A stretch of DNA of 61,656 nt from an uncultured Clostridia bacterium. Its GTDB lineage: Bacteria > Bacillota > Clostridia > Oscillospirales > Oscillospiraceae. The notes under the pieces are model-generated. The model worked only from the letters and a program-made list of their open reading frames with translations, had not been told where the DNA came from and ran no database searches. This document shows positions 24,985 through 33,240 of this stretch, one piece after another (position 1 is the first letter of the stretch; each line of letters opens with the position of its first letter). The DNA lies in assembly GCA_946547105.1 (NCBI GenBank), contig CAMNOV010000003.1, positions 1 to 61,656 on the forward strand. The letters run 5' to 3'. The position numbers and the translations under genes were made by a program.

Positions 24985-26008
24985 TGCCCCATCCTCCGTT
25001 CTCGATGGCCACCGCGTGGCAGATGCCCGGGATGCTGCTGCCCTGCTGCGCGCTCAGCGGGCTCATCAGCGCGCCGGTGGCGGCAAAGAGCACGCGGTTC
25101 CACACGCCTTTTTCCATGCCGCGCAGGATATGCCCGCCCAGCACCGAGGCGCTGCAGCCGCAGCCGGAGCCGCCGGCGTTCACGTCCTGCGTGTTCAGGT
25201 CAAACAGCAGCACGCCGCAGTCCATATACGTGCAGCCGAGCTCCACGCCGTCGCGGCGGAAGAGCTCCTGCAGGATGTCGTGCCCGAGCGCGCCGAGGTC
25301 GCCGGTAAAGATGGCGTCGTAGTCCTCCGGTCCTCGCCCGGTGTCGGCAAAATGCGCCTTGAGTGTCTCATAGGCCGCCGGGGCCATGGCCGAGCCCATC
25401 GCGTTTGCGTCCTTGATGCCCGCGTCCACGATGCTGCCGAAGGTCACGGCCGTCACGCGCGGCCCCTGTCCCCCGGCGCCGAGCAGCACCGCGCCCGCGC
25501 CGGTGACCGTCCACTGCGCCGTAGGCGGACGCTGGCCGCCGTATTCCAGCGGGAAGCGGTACTGCCGCTCGGCCGAGCAGAAATGCGAGCCGGTGACGGC
25601 TGCGGCGCGCCGGGCATAGCCGCCGTCGATCAGCAGCGCCGCGAGGCCAAGGCTTTCGGCCATGGTCGAGCAGGCGCCGTAAAGCCCCAGATAGGGCAGA
25701 TCCGAGTCCTTCATCGCGAAGGCGGAGCTGATGCACTGGTTCAGCAAGTCGCCGGAAAACACCGCGTCAAGCGCGGAGGGCGGCAGCTGCGCCTTGGCGC
25801 AGGCCAGCTCAAAGCACTGGCGGAGCATGTGGCTCTCCGCCTTTTCCCAGGTCTGCTCGCCGAAATACGAGTCCTCGGAGATCAGGTCGAAGCAGTCCTT
25901 CAGCGGCCCCTCGCCCTCCTTCTGCCCGACCACGGCGGCGTGGCCGATGATCGACGGCGCGGACGGGAGCAGCAGCGTCTGTTTTCCGATGCGTTTGTTC
26001 ACTTGCAT
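24968..26008 (-). CDS. spoVAD: Stage V sporulation protein AD (SpoVAD)
   Basis: 346-residue soluble SpoVA component with a thiolase/KAS III-like fold that binds dipicolinic acid. Landmarks: LPSAPSIIGHAAVVGQKEG near the N terminus, YGACSTMAESLGLAA at the pseudo-active-site Cys, NAMGSAMAPAAYETL, and GGSGCGCSASVLGGHIL. The ATG at 26008 has GGGGG abutting it; a GTG six bases further in (MNKRIGKQ) has better spacing and may be the real start. Longer in-frame extensions upstream are not family-like. It should be forespore-expressed, but I could not pick out a convincing sigma-G promoter. Confidence 0.95.
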   Translation of the reverse strand: MQVNKRIGKQTLLLPSAPSIIGHAAVVGQKEGEGPLKDCFDLISEDSYFGEQTWEKAESHMLRQCFELACAKAQLPPSALDAVFSGDLLNQCISSAFAMKDSDLPYLGLYGACSTMAESLGLAALLIDGGYARRAAAVTGSHFCSAERQYRFPLEYGGQRPPTAQWTVTGAGAVLLGAGGQGPRVTAVTFGSIVDAGIKDANAMGSAMAPAAYETLKAHFADTGRGPEDYDAIFTGDLGALGHDILQELFRRDGVELGCTYMDCGVLLFDLNTQDVNAGGSGCGCSASVLGGHILRGMEKGVWNRVLFAATGALMSPLSAQQGSSIPGICHAVAIENGGWGNGTAD

Positions 26009-26107
26009 CCCCCATTTTCTCTTGATGGGCTTAGTTTGCCCCTTTGCGTCCGAAATCCCCGGACGCGCCAACGCCAATTTTTCCCATCATTTTTCCGGGC
26101 TTCGCAC

Positions 26108-26136
26108 TTGACACAGCACCCCGAACAAGTTAAAAT
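26108..26136 (+). promoter_or_regulatory. Sigma-A promoter of rny
   Basis: TTGACA (26108-26113), 17 bp, TAAAAT (26131-26136). It leaves a leader of about 165 nt that holds two hairpins (GGCATC/GATGCC near 26158-26175, and ACGGAC/GTCCGT near 26202-26227), so post-transcriptional control is possible. Confidence 0.8.
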
Positions 26137-26305
26137 AGATCGGATAGAATTTTGACCGGCATCAGGGGAGATGCCCGGCCCGGGTTCTATGTTTACAATG
26201 CCACGGACGGATGCGTTTTATGGTCCGTCTTTGCTTAGAATCGAATACCCGATCCCGCAGTAACCACCGCGAAATTCTGAAAGAATGGAGGTGTGTTTAC
26301 TACCT

Positions 26306-27847
26306 ATGCAATGGTTAATAGGCATTTTGATCGGTCTGGTTGTGGGCGCCGCCGTCACAGCCGCCGTTTTTGTCTCCCGTGAAAAGAACGCCGAACGCAG
26401 TATCGCCAACGCCGAAGAACAGGCCAGGCAGATCGTCAACGATGCTATTAAGAGCGGCGAGAGCAAGAAAAGAGAATCTCTCGTCGAAGCAAAGGAAGAA
26501 ATACACAGACGCCGCTCCGAGTATGAGCGGGAAGAAAAGGCACGCCGTGCCGAGCTGCAGAAGCAGGAACGCCGCCTGCAGCAGAAGGAAGAAAACCTCG
26601 ACCGCAAGATCGATTCCGTTGAGAAGAAGAGCGACACCCTGAACAACAAGATCGCCGCCGCCGAAGCTCAGCAGAAAGAGATCGCCCAGGTCAAGAAGAG
26701 CCAGCTGGAAATGCTGGAACGGATCTCCGGCTTCTCCACCGATGACGCCAAGGCCTATCTGATTAACGCCGTCCGCGACGACGTGACCCACGAGATGGCC
26801 ATGAAGGTGAAGGAAGTGGAGGCCCAGTTCAAGGATGAGGCCGACGATCGCGCCCGCGAGATCATCGCCACCGCCATCCAGCGCTGCGCCGCCGACCATG
26901 CCAGCGAGATCACCGTCTCCGTCGTCCCCCTCCCCAACGACGAGATGAAGGGCCGCATCATCGGCCGCGAGGGCCGCAACATCCGCAGCATCGAAACGCT
27001 GACGGGCTGCGACCTGATTATCGACGACACCCCCGAGGCCATCACTGTCTCCAGCTTCGACCCCGTCCGCCGCGAGGTGGCGAGACTGGCGCTGGAGAAG
27101 CTGATCCAGGATGGCCGCATCCACCCCGCCCGCATCGAGGAAATGATCGCCAAGGCCCAGAAGGAGGTCAACGCCACCATCAAGGCCGAGGGCGAGCGCG
27201 CCGTGTTCGAAACGAACATCCACGGCCTGCACCCCGAGATCATCAAGCTGCTGGGCCGTATGAAGTACCGCACCAGCTACGGCCAGAACGTGCTGAACCA
27301 CTCCATCGAGGTCTCTCACATCGCAGGCCTGATGGCCGCCGAGCTCGGCGTGGACGTGAACATCGCCAAGCGCGCCGGTCTCCTGCACGATATCGGCAAG
27401 AGCATCGACCACGAGGTCGAGGGCAGCCACGTGACCATCGGCGTGGACATCTGCCGCAAGTACAAGGAGTCCGAGGCCGTCATCCACTGCATCGAGGCGC
27501 ACCACGGCGACGTGGAGCCGCACACGATCGAGGCCTGCCTCGTCCAGGCGGCCGACGCGATCTCCGCCTCCCGCCCCGGCGCCCGCCGCGAGAACATCGA
27601 GAACTACGTCAAGCGTCTGGAAAAGCTGGAGGAAGTGTCCAAGAGCTTCCCCGGCATTGCGAGTTCCTATGCGATCCAGGCCGGCCGCGAGATCCGCGTG
27701 ATGGTCAAGCCCGAGGAGGTCAGCGAGGACCAGATGGTGCTGCTGGCCCGCGACATTGCCAAGAAGATCGAGGAAGAACTGACCTACCCCGGCCAGATCA
27801 AGGTCCATCTTCTGCGCGAAACCAAGGCTGTCGACTACGCAAAATAA
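26306..27847 (+). CDS. rny: Ribonuclease Y
   Basis: 513-residue membrane-anchored endoribonuclease that initiates mRNA decay in Firmicutes. It has an N-terminal TM ([20 protein letters not shown]), then a long coiled coil (about 30-175, [20 protein letters not shown]). The KH domain has [15 protein letters not shown], and the HD domain has HDIGKSID and EAHHGDVEP. Length is close to the usual 520. The ATG at 26306 gives the family-like start [10 protein letters not shown]; an ATG at 26285 lies in the GGAGG ribosome-binding site. Own promoter at 26108 and own terminator at 27858. Confidence 0.96.
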   Translation: MQWLIGILIGLVVGAAVTAAVFVSREKNAERSIANAEEQARQIVNDAIKSGESKKRESLVEAKEEIHRRRSEYEREEKARRAELQKQERRLQQKEENLDRKIDSVEKKSDTLNNKIAAAEAQQKEIAQVKKSQLEMLERISGFSTDDAKAYLINAVRDDVTHEMAMKVKEVEAQFKDEADDRAREIIATAIQRCAADHASEITVSVVPLPNDEMKGRIIGREGRNIRSIETLTGCDLIIDDTPEAITVSSFDPVRREVARLALEKLIQDGRIHPARIEEMIAKAQKEVNATIKAEGERAVFETNIHGLHPEIIKLLGRMKYRTSYGQNVLNHSIEVSHIAGLMAAELGVDVNIAKRAGLLHDIGKSIDHEVEGSHVTIGVDICRKYKESEAVIHCIEAHHGDVEPHTIEACLVQAADAISASRPGARRENIENYVKRLEKLEEVSKSFPGIASSYAIQAGREIRVMVKPEEVSEDQMVLLARDIAKKIEEELTYPGQIKVHLLRETKAVDYAK

Positions 27848-27857
27848 GCAAAAAAGG

Positions 27858-27888
27858 CAGAGAAAGCATTCGCTTTCTCTGTTTTTTT
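27858..27888 (+). terminator. Rho-independent terminator of rny
   Basis: A 10-bp perfect stem (27858-27867 with 27872-27881), ATTC loop, then seven T residues. Confidence 0.92.
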
Positions 27889-27936
27889 ATCGTTTATTTG
27901 GTTTACATAATATTATTATCGGCCACTTGCAAACTG

Positions 27937-29019
27937 TCATCTGCCGGATCGATCGCCATAATAGTCCGCGCCGCGGAGGAAGCCGCTCGTGGCGTGATAG
28001 CCGGAGGCATCGTGATAGACGAGGTCCAGGTTTTCCCGCGTGATGGGCGCGGTGAAGGGGCTGAGGCAATCGTTGATCATCGCGAGCCAGTCCTCCGGCT
28101 CCGGCAGCGTGTAGCTCAGCCCCGCCACGGTGGCGGGGGTGTTTGGCATGGTGTGGAAATGAATATCCTCCCGCCGGCACTGCAGCGCCTGGCGCAGCAG
28201 CCACGCGATATTGGCCGCCGAGAGCTCGGTGTCGGTGTGCGAGGCGACGAGCTCCGCCAGCTCCGGCAGACGCGGCACGCTGCCGAGCGTCAGCAGCTGA
28301 GCGAGGGCGGCGTCCATGAAGCGCTGCTGCACGGCCACGCGGTCGAGGTCGCCGTTGAGATAGCTCGCCCGGTAGCGCACGAGGCCCATGGCCTCCTCCC
28401 CGCTCAGGCGCCGGAGCCCCGCGTCCAGATGGATGTGCAGGTCCTGCGCCGGATCGTCGTAGTGCAGCGCCTGCGGCAGCTCGAATTCGATGCCGCCGAT
28501 GAGATCGACCGCCTCGACAAAGACCGCCAGATCCACCACGGCGCTGCAGTCCGGCGTAAAGCCGCAGAGCTTCCGGATCTCCCGCCGCAGCGTCTCGCCC
28601 GGCGACTGCCCCGCGTTGACCGCGGCGGCGTAGACGGCGTTGAGCTTGCGCACCGGCCAATCGAGGTTGACGAGCGTATCGCGCGGGATGCTGACCAGAT
28701 CGAGCCGGTGCAGCCGCGTATCGAGCCGCCCGAGGAGCACCGTGTCGGTGCAGCCGCTGGCCTCGTCCCGCCCGGCCAGCAGGAGCGTATACGTGCCCGG
28801 CCTTCGCCCGGCGACCCCGGCCTCTGCCGCGAGCTGCGCCTCCGTCCGCTCCGCCTCGTCCGTTTTGCGCAGCACCGGGCGCGATTCGACCGGCAGCGCC
28901 GCGATCGCCGGCGGCTGCTCCCAGCGCAGATAAAGGATCCAGGCCAGCGCGGCCAGCAGCAGCGCCAGACCGACGAGCGCCGGAACACGCCGCAGGCGGC
29001 GGTGTTTTTTCATATCCAT
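27937..29019 (-). CDS. LytR-CpsA-Psr (LCP) family protein
   Basis: 360 residues. A short cytoplasmic tail and one TM (VPALVGLALLLAALAWILYL) precede an extracytoplasmic LCP domain. Family landmarks: TYTLLLAGRDEASGCTDTVLLGRLD, LDLVSIPRDTLVNL, KLNAVYAAA, and the late GLVRYRASYLNGDLDRVAVQQRFM with its conserved Arg and Asp residues. LCP enzymes transfer undecaprenyl-linked polymers to peptidoglycan, so it could attach the polysaccharide made by the 8461-22003 operon. The ATG at 29019 has GGAGGG 11 bp upstream; an ATG at 29013 is also possible. Monocistronic. Confidence 0.93.
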   Translation of the reverse strand: MDMKKHRRLRRVPALVGLALLLAALAWILYLRWEQPPAIAALPVESRPVLRKTDEAERTEAQLAAEAGVAGRRPGTYTLLLAGRDEASGCTDTVLLGRLDTRLHRLDLVSIPRDTLVNLDWPVRKLNAVYAAAVNAGQSPGETLRREIRKLCGFTPDCSAVVDLAVFVEAVDLIGGIEFELPQALHYDDPAQDLHIHLDAGLRRLSGEEAMGLVRYRASYLNGDLDRVAVQQRFMDAALAQLLTLGSVPRLPELAELVASHTDTELSAANIAWLLRQALQCRREDIHFHTMPNTPATVAGLSYTLPEPEDWLAMINDCLSPFTAPITRENLDLVYHDASGYHATSGFLRGADYYGDRSGR

Positions 29020-29171
29020 CGTTCTTTGACCCTCCTGTTCTCCTTGTATTATGCCCATCGCGCCCGGATTCAGACGCTTTCGCGCGCCGGTATATTTTCT
29101 TTCCGGCGTGGGAAAAGTAATAGGGTCCTACATATACTGTATTGGACCACAAGCTATCCGGAGTGAGAAAC

Positions 29172-29519
29172 ATGAGTACGGTCAAACGAGGAGAAATCTA
29201 TTACGCCGACCTGAGTCCCGTGGTGGGCAGCGAGCAGGGCGGCGTGCGCCCGGTGCTGATCGTTCAGAACGACACCGGCAACCGCCACAGCCCCACGGTG
29301 ATCGCCGCGGCCATCACCAGCCAGATGGGCAAGGCGAAGCTGCCCACCCATATCCACCTGTCCCGCCAGACCACCGGTCTGAACCGCGACAGCATCATCC
29401 TGCTGGAGCAGATCCGCACGCTGGATAAATCCCGCCTGCGCGAGCGCATGGGGCGGCTGGACGAGGACACGATGAGCGCCGTGGACAACGCCCTGTCCGT
29501 CAGCTTCGGACTGCAGTAA
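29172..29519 (+). CDS. mazF: MazF/PemK (NdoA)-type endoribonuclease toxin, no antitoxin beside it
   Basis: 115-residue PemK-like protein. Signatures are [40 protein letters not shown] and [16 protein letters not shown], all in the order of Bacillus NdoA (EndoA). These enzymes cut mRNA at short sequence motifs. I prefer the ATG at 29172 (GGAGTGAG upstream); an upstream ATG at 29142 would add ten residues. The 152 bp to the divergent LCP gene has no room for a MazE/NdoAI-like antitoxin of normal size, so the partner must lie elsewhere or be absent. The stop is followed by a 7-bp tandem repeat and a terminator. Confidence 0.93.
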   Translation: MSTVKRGEIYYADLSPVVGSEQGGVRPVLIVQNDTGNRHSPTVIAAAITSQMGKAKLPTHIHLSRQTTGLNRDSIILLEQIRTLDKSRLRERMGRLDEDTMSAVDNALSVSFGLQ

Positions 29520-29551
29520 CAATTCGGAATTCGGAGTTCGGAATTCGGAAT
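29520..29551. repeat. Heptanucleotide tandem repeat, (AATTCGG)n type
   Basis: About four and a half degenerate copies of the 7-mer AATTCGG begin right after the mazF stop codon. A related block in opposite orientation lies at 41808-41840. Confidence 0.85.
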
Positions 29552-29555
29552 GAGA

Positions 29556-29595
29556 AAGCCTCTTTGTTCATAAGCATGAGCAAAGAGGCTTTTTT
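29556..29595 (+). terminator. Rho-independent terminator of mazF
   Basis: An 11-bp stem (29556-29566 with 29581-29591), 14-nt loop and T-run. It ends just before the next gene's RBS (GGAGG). Confidence 0.85.
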
Positions 29596-29606
29596 CGGAG
29601 GACGCC

Positions 29607-30077
29607 ATGGAGTATCCGATTTATATTGAAGGCAGGCCGAGCGGCACGCTGACCGAGACGGCGGAGGGACTGTACACGGTGTTTCAGGCCGACTGCCCAA
29701 GGCGCAACGGGCTGATCCGCCTCTGGCTGCACGGCGGCGGGCAGAGCGCCTGTCTGGGTCTGCTCGCCCCGCGCGGCGAGCGGCTGGTGCTGACGCGGCG
29801 CCTGTCCCGCCGGGCGCGGGCGGCCTTTCCCCGGCTGATCGAGCGCGTGTCGGATGAACCGCGCTCAGGAGCCGTGCCGCGGGCCGCTCCCCTGCCGCCG
29901 GAGCCCGCGCCAGGCGCGCCTAAAGCGGCGGCGGAGGGCTGGCGGGCGCTCGGCGACGGCACGCTGCTGGCTGCCGACGGGCGGCGCGCCATCCCGGCCG
30001 CCCTGCCGCCGGATTCGCCGCTCGCGCCGCATCTCCGGCGCATCGGCGGGCGGGACTATCTTGTATTTCGCCTGTGA
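29607..30077 (+). CDS. Hypothetical protein
   Basis: 156 residues, cytoplasmic by composition, with no signal or membrane segment. N-terminal half: MEYPIYIEGRPSGTL, LYTVFQADCP, LIRLWLHGGGQSACLGLLAP, which reads as a small beta-rich domain. A Pro/Ala-rich linker (about 95-112) then leads to a short second element (WRALGDGTLLAADGRRAIPA, GGRDYLVFRL). The two halves look like paired beta elements. RBS TCGGAGGAC lies 6 bp upstream. I recognise no family. It lies between the mazF terminator and the promoter of the phosphorylase gene and is probably expressed on its own. Confidence 0.75.
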   Translation: MEYPIYIEGRPSGTLTETAEGLYTVFQADCPRRNGLIRLWLHGGGQSACLGLLAPRGERLVLTRRLSRRARAAFPRLIERVSDEPRSGAVPRAAPLPPEPAPGAPKAAAEGWRALGDGTLLAADGRRAIPAALPPDSPLAPHLRRIGGRDYLVFRL

Positions 30078-30089
30078 ATGCGATATAAT
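30061..30089 (+). promoter_or_regulatory. Putative promoter of pdp
   Basis: TTGTAT (30061-30066), 17 bp, TATAAT (30084-30089). It overlaps the last codons of the preceding gene and sits about 37 bp before the phosphorylase ATG. The -10 is perfect and the -35 partial. Confidence 0.55.
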
Positions 30090-30125
30090 AAATTGTTAAT
30101 TCACATACAGAAAGAGGCGAATATC

Positions 30126-31430
30126 ATGCAGATGACTGATCTGATCGCCAAAAAGAGGGACGGCGGCGCGCTGAGCACCGAGGAGATCGAATTTATCATC
30201 CGCGGCTATACCGAGGGCAGCATCCCGGATTATCAGATGTCCGCGCTGTGCATGGCCATTCTGTTTCGCGGCATGGACGACCGGGAGACGCTGGATCTGA
30301 CGCTGGCGATGATGCACTCCGGCGAGACGCTCGATCTGAGCCCGATCCGCGGCGTCAAGGCCGACAAGCACTCCACCGGCGGCGTCGGCGACAAGACGAG
30401 CCTGATCCTCTGCCCGATGGTGGCGGCCTGCGGCGTGAAGATCGCCAAGATGTCCGGCCGCGGCCTGGGTCACACCGGCGGCACCATCGACAAGCTGGAG
30501 AGCTTCAAGGGCTTCGTCACCGGCATCAGCGAGCAGACCTTTTTCGATAACGTCAACCGCATCGGCATTGCGATCGCCGGACAGACGGCCGATCTGGACC
30601 CGGCGGACAAGAAGCTCTACGCCCTGCGCGACGTGACCGGCACCGTGCCCTCCATCCCGCTGATCGTCAGCTCCATCATGTCCAAAAAGCTGGCCTCCGG
30701 CGCGGACGTGATCGTGCTGGACGTCAAATGCGGCAGCGGCGCCTTTATGAAAACTCCCGAGCAGGCCGAGGAGCTGGCCCGCGGGCTGACGCGCGTCGGC
30801 CGCCTGGCCGGGCGGAAGGTCGCGGCGGTCATCACCGACATGGACGAGCCGCTCGGCAATGCCGTCGGCAACGCGATCGAGGTCAAGGAGGCCATCTCCG
30901 TACTGCGCGGCGAGACGAAGGGCGAGCTGCTGGAGCTCTGCCTGACGCTGGGCAGCTGTATCCTCACCGAGGCGGGCCTGGCCGCCGGCGACGCGGAGGC
31001 GCGCGAAAAGCTGCAGGCCGTCATCGACGACGGCAGCGCGCTCAGAAAGCTCTACGAGCTGGTCGAGGGCCAGTTCGGCGAGGCGGCGGCCGTGTACGAC
31101 ACCTCCCTGCTGCCGGATGCGAAGGTGAAGCTCGAGGCGCTCAGCGAGGAGGCGGGCTTTGTGGCCCATATCCAGGCCGAGCAGGTGGGCCTGGTGTCGA
31201 TGCACCTCGGCGGCGGCCGCGTGACCAAGGACAGCGAGATCGACCTGTCGGTGGGCGTGTTCCTGCACAAGAAGGTCGGCGACCGGGTCGAACGGGGCGA
31301 GAGCCTCGGCACGATCCACGCCGCGAGCGAGGAAAAGGCGCGCGAGGCAGCCCAGCTGCTGCGCCGCTGCTACAGCTTCAGCCCCGATCCCGTGGAGAAG
31401 CCGCCCTTCATCAAGGGCATCGTCCGGTGA
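30126..31430 (+). CDS. pdp: Pyrimidine-nucleoside phosphorylase
   Basis: 434 residues, the standard length. It catalyses phosphorolysis of uridine, thymidine and deoxyuridine in nucleoside salvage. Motifs: KADKHSTGGVGDKTSLIL (phosphate/nucleoside site), SGRGLGHTGGTIDKLES (the thymidine/pyrimidine-nucleoside phosphorylase signature), DVKCGSGAFMK, and a C-terminal domain with GVFLHKKVGDRVERGESL. The ATG at 30126 with upstream AAAGAGGCG fits family starts (MRMVDLI-like). A longer extension to 30078 overlaps the promoter. No deoC or cdd partner is adjacent. Confidence 0.96.
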   Translation: MQMTDLIAKKRDGGALSTEEIEFIIRGYTEGSIPDYQMSALCMAILFRGMDDRETLDLTLAMMHSGETLDLSPIRGVKADKHSTGGVGDKTSLILCPMVAACGVKIAKMSGRGLGHTGGTIDKLESFKGFVTGISEQTFFDNVNRIGIAIAGQTADLDPADKKLYALRDVTGTVPSIPLIVSSIMSKKLASGADVIVLDVKCGSGAFMKTPEQAEELARGLTRVGRLAGRKVAAVITDMDEPLGNAVGNAIEVKEAISVLRGETKGELLELCLTLGSCILTEAGLAAGDAEAREKLQAVIDDGSALRKLYELVEGQFGEAAAVYDTSLLPDAKVKLEALSEEAGFVAHIQAEQVGLVSMHLGGGRVTKDSEIDLSVGVFLHKKVGDRVERGESLGTIHAASEEKAREAAQLLRRCYSFSPDPVEKPPFIKGIVR

Positions 31431-31431
31431 T

Positions 31432-31466
31432 TCAGTTTTTAGTTCTTAGTTCTTAGTTTTTAGAAA
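31432..31466. repeat. Heptanucleotide tandem repeat, (AGTTTTT/AGTTCTT)n type
   Basis: About four copies of a 7-mer start 2 bp after the pdp stop codon. The same family occurs at 24599, 44336, 47066, 47145, 48304 and 58089. Confidence 0.85.
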
Positions 31467-31526
31467 AAAAAGGATGTGAACCGAAGGCTGCGTTTCGAAT
31501 GAGAGCTGCTGCAGCTTCAGTTTTTC

Positions 31527-31590
31527 CTGTGTCTCCACCTCATCCGCCCCAGTGTGCGCACTGAGGCACCTTCCCCTCAAGGGGAAGGCA
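31527..31590. repeat. Composite palindromic intergenic element
   Basis: Two adjacent dyads, a GTGTGCGCAC core with CAG/CTG flanks and CCTTCCCCT/AGGGGAAGG, in a compact CACCTCATCCG-led unit. A related layout occurs at 57481-57618. It fits a dispersed REP-like element of this lineage (inference). Confidence 0.65.
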
Positions 31591-31594
31591 AAAA

Positions 31595-31627
31595 AGATGT
31601 GAACCTTTCGGTTCACATCTTTTTTTA
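31595..31627. terminator. Bidirectional terminator between pdp and the DUF3899-like gene
   Basis: An 11-bp perfect stem (31595-31605 with 31610-31620) flanked by A- and T-tracts on both sides, so it can terminate both convergent units. Confidence 0.9.
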
Positions 31628-32041
31628 TCCTTCGAAATAGTGGAAGAACAGCGCGAGGAAGACGAGCGAGACGGCCAGAAAGACGCCGCCGACCAGGAAC
31701 AGGAAGCCGTAGCCGGTGAGTTTGCCCTTTTCGGCCCGGCGGCTGACGTAGTCGCCGTAGCTCTCATCGCGCCTGCCCGACCAGGGGACGAACATGCGCG
31801 CTACAAAGCGGGCGGCATAGGAGATGCCGTTGAAGATGCCGTAGTTGGAGACGAAGATCAGCGCGCCGGCGCTGACAAGCAGCGCGCCCGGCACGAAAAA
31901 GCCGTCGCAGAGCAGGCGGCAGCGTTCCGCCGGGTCTTCGGCCTGCCAGAAGCCGTGCGTGGCCAGGACGGCCAGCGCCACAAGCAAGGAAATCAGCGTG
32001 CTGACGCCGAGCTTGAGAACTTGCGCGCGGCGGTTTTTCAC
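31625..32041 (-). CDS. DUF3899-like membrane protein
   Basis: 138 residues. TM segments are [43 protein letters not shown] and [26 protein letters not shown] conserved-looking [21 protein letters not shown] segment lies between TM2 and TM3. The arrangement matches DUF3899, whose function is unknown. I place the start at GTG 32041, which overlaps the stop of the upstream ATPase gene (GTGA) and has AAAGGAA 9 bp before it. Being the last gene of the second Opp operon, it may be co-translated with the transporter. Confidence 0.8.
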   Translation of the reverse strand: MKNRRAQVLKLGVSTLISLLVALAVLATHGFWQAEDPAERCRLLCDGFFVPGALLVSAGALIFVSNYGIFNGISYAARFVARMFVPWSGRRDESYGDYVSRRAEKGKLTGYGFLFLVGGVFLAVSLVFLALFFHYFEG

Positions 32042-33240
32042 TGCTCCAGTTCCTTTCGGATCTTCCCTTCCTCCGCGTCGTTGCACATGACGAAGTGGCC
32101 GGGTCTGACCTCGCGGAAGCTGGGCTGCTGCTCGGAATAATCATGCTCCGCCAGCGGATTGTAGACGATGCGCTTGCGGTTCTTCTCATAGACCGGGTCC
32201 GGCAGCGGGATGGCGGACAGCAGGCTCTTGGTGTAGGGATGCAGCGGATGGGCGAACAGCTCGTCCGAGTCGGCCATCTCCACCATTTTGCCGAAGTACA
32301 TGACGCCGATGCGGTCGGAGAAGTACTTGACGACGGACAGGTCGTGGGCGATGAAGAGGATCGTCAGCCCCAGGCGCTCGCGCAGCTCGTTGAGCAGGTT
32401 GATGACCTGCGCCTGGATCGACACGTCCAGCGCGGAGACCGGCTCGTCCGCGATCAGCAGCGCGGGGTTCATGATGACGGCGCGCGCGATGCCGATGCGC
32501 TGCCGCTGGCCGCCGGAGAACTCGTGCGGATAGCGGGAGGCGTGCTCGCGCACCAGGCCGACGAGCTCCAGCATCTCGAAGACCTTGTCCTCGATCAGCT
32601 TTTTGTCCTTTTCGCCCTTGATGATCAGGCCCTCGGAGATGATCTCCTTGACGGTCATGCGGGGGTTCAGAGATGCGATGGGATCCTGGAAGATCATCTG
32701 CATCTGCGTGACGATGCGCTCGTGTCTGGCCTTGTGCAGCTCCGCCTTGTATTCCTGCTGCAGCGCGGCCTTTTCCGCTTCGCCCGCGGCCGCCAGCAGC
32801 GGCGCGTATTTTTCCTCGACCGCCTTGACCTGCGCCTTGGCGTATTCCTTGTCGCAGTTCTTGTGGGCCCGGTCGGCGATGCGGATCTTCTCGCGGTTTT
32901 CCGCGATGATCTTGTCCAGCTTTTCCTTGTCCGCCGGCGTTTTGGCGGAGGCCTTGTATTCTTCGCGGGCCGCGCGGATCGCCTCGCGGTAAGAACGCTT
33001 GCCGGCGGCGATCAGAATGCCTTTGAAGTAGACGTTGCCGGAGGTGATGTCATACAGCTTGATGATGGAGCGGCCGGTGGTGGTTTTGCCGCAGCCGGAT
33101 TCGCCCACCAGGCCGAAGACCTCGCCTTTTTTGATGTCAAAGCTGACGTCGTCGACAGCCTTGAGGACGCTCTCCCCCTTGCCGAAGTACATGGAGAGGT
33201 GCTCAACCTTGAGCAGAACATCCTGATCGTTTACGCTCAT
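32038..33240 (-). CDS. oppF: Oligopeptide ABC transporter ATP-binding protein OppF-like with helical insertion
   Basis: 400 residues. Walker A is GESGCGKT (46-53), the Q-loop is at Q185 ([12 protein letters not shown]), the signature is EFSGGQRQR and Walker B is [12 protein letters not shown]. An insertion of about 100 residues (about 75-175) lies between Walker A and Q-loop. It is almost entirely Ala/Glu/Lys/Arg with heptad-like patterns, so it is likely a helical hairpin or coiled coil. The C-terminal part has the OppF-type [20 protein letters not shown]. It overlaps oppD by 4 bp. The OppF of the first system lacks this insertion. Confidence 0.94.
   Translation of the reverse strand: MSVNDQDVLLKVEHLSMYFGKGESVLKAVDDVSFDIKKGEVFGLVGESGCGKTTTGRSIIKLYDITSGNVYFKGILIAAGKRSYREAIRAAREEYKASAKTPADKEKLDKIIAENREKIRIADRAHKNCDKEYAKAQVKAVEEKYAPLLAAAGEAEKAALQQEYKAELHKARHERIVTQMQMIFQDPIASLNPRMTVKEIISEGLIIKGEKDKKLIEDKVFEMLELVGLVREHASRYPHEFSGGQRQRIGIARAVIMNPALLIADEPVSALDVSIQAQVINLLNELRERLGLTILFIAHDLSVVKYFSDRIGVMYFGKMVEMADSDELFAHPLHPYTKSLLSAIPLPDPVYEKNRKRIVYNPLAEHDYSEQQPSFREVRPGHFVMCNDAEEGKIRKELEQ

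Noticed and set aside
29020-29171. MazE-type antitoxin upstream of mazF
   Set aside because: Too short once the LCP gene's own start region is removed, and no reading frame with RBS or helix pattern was found.
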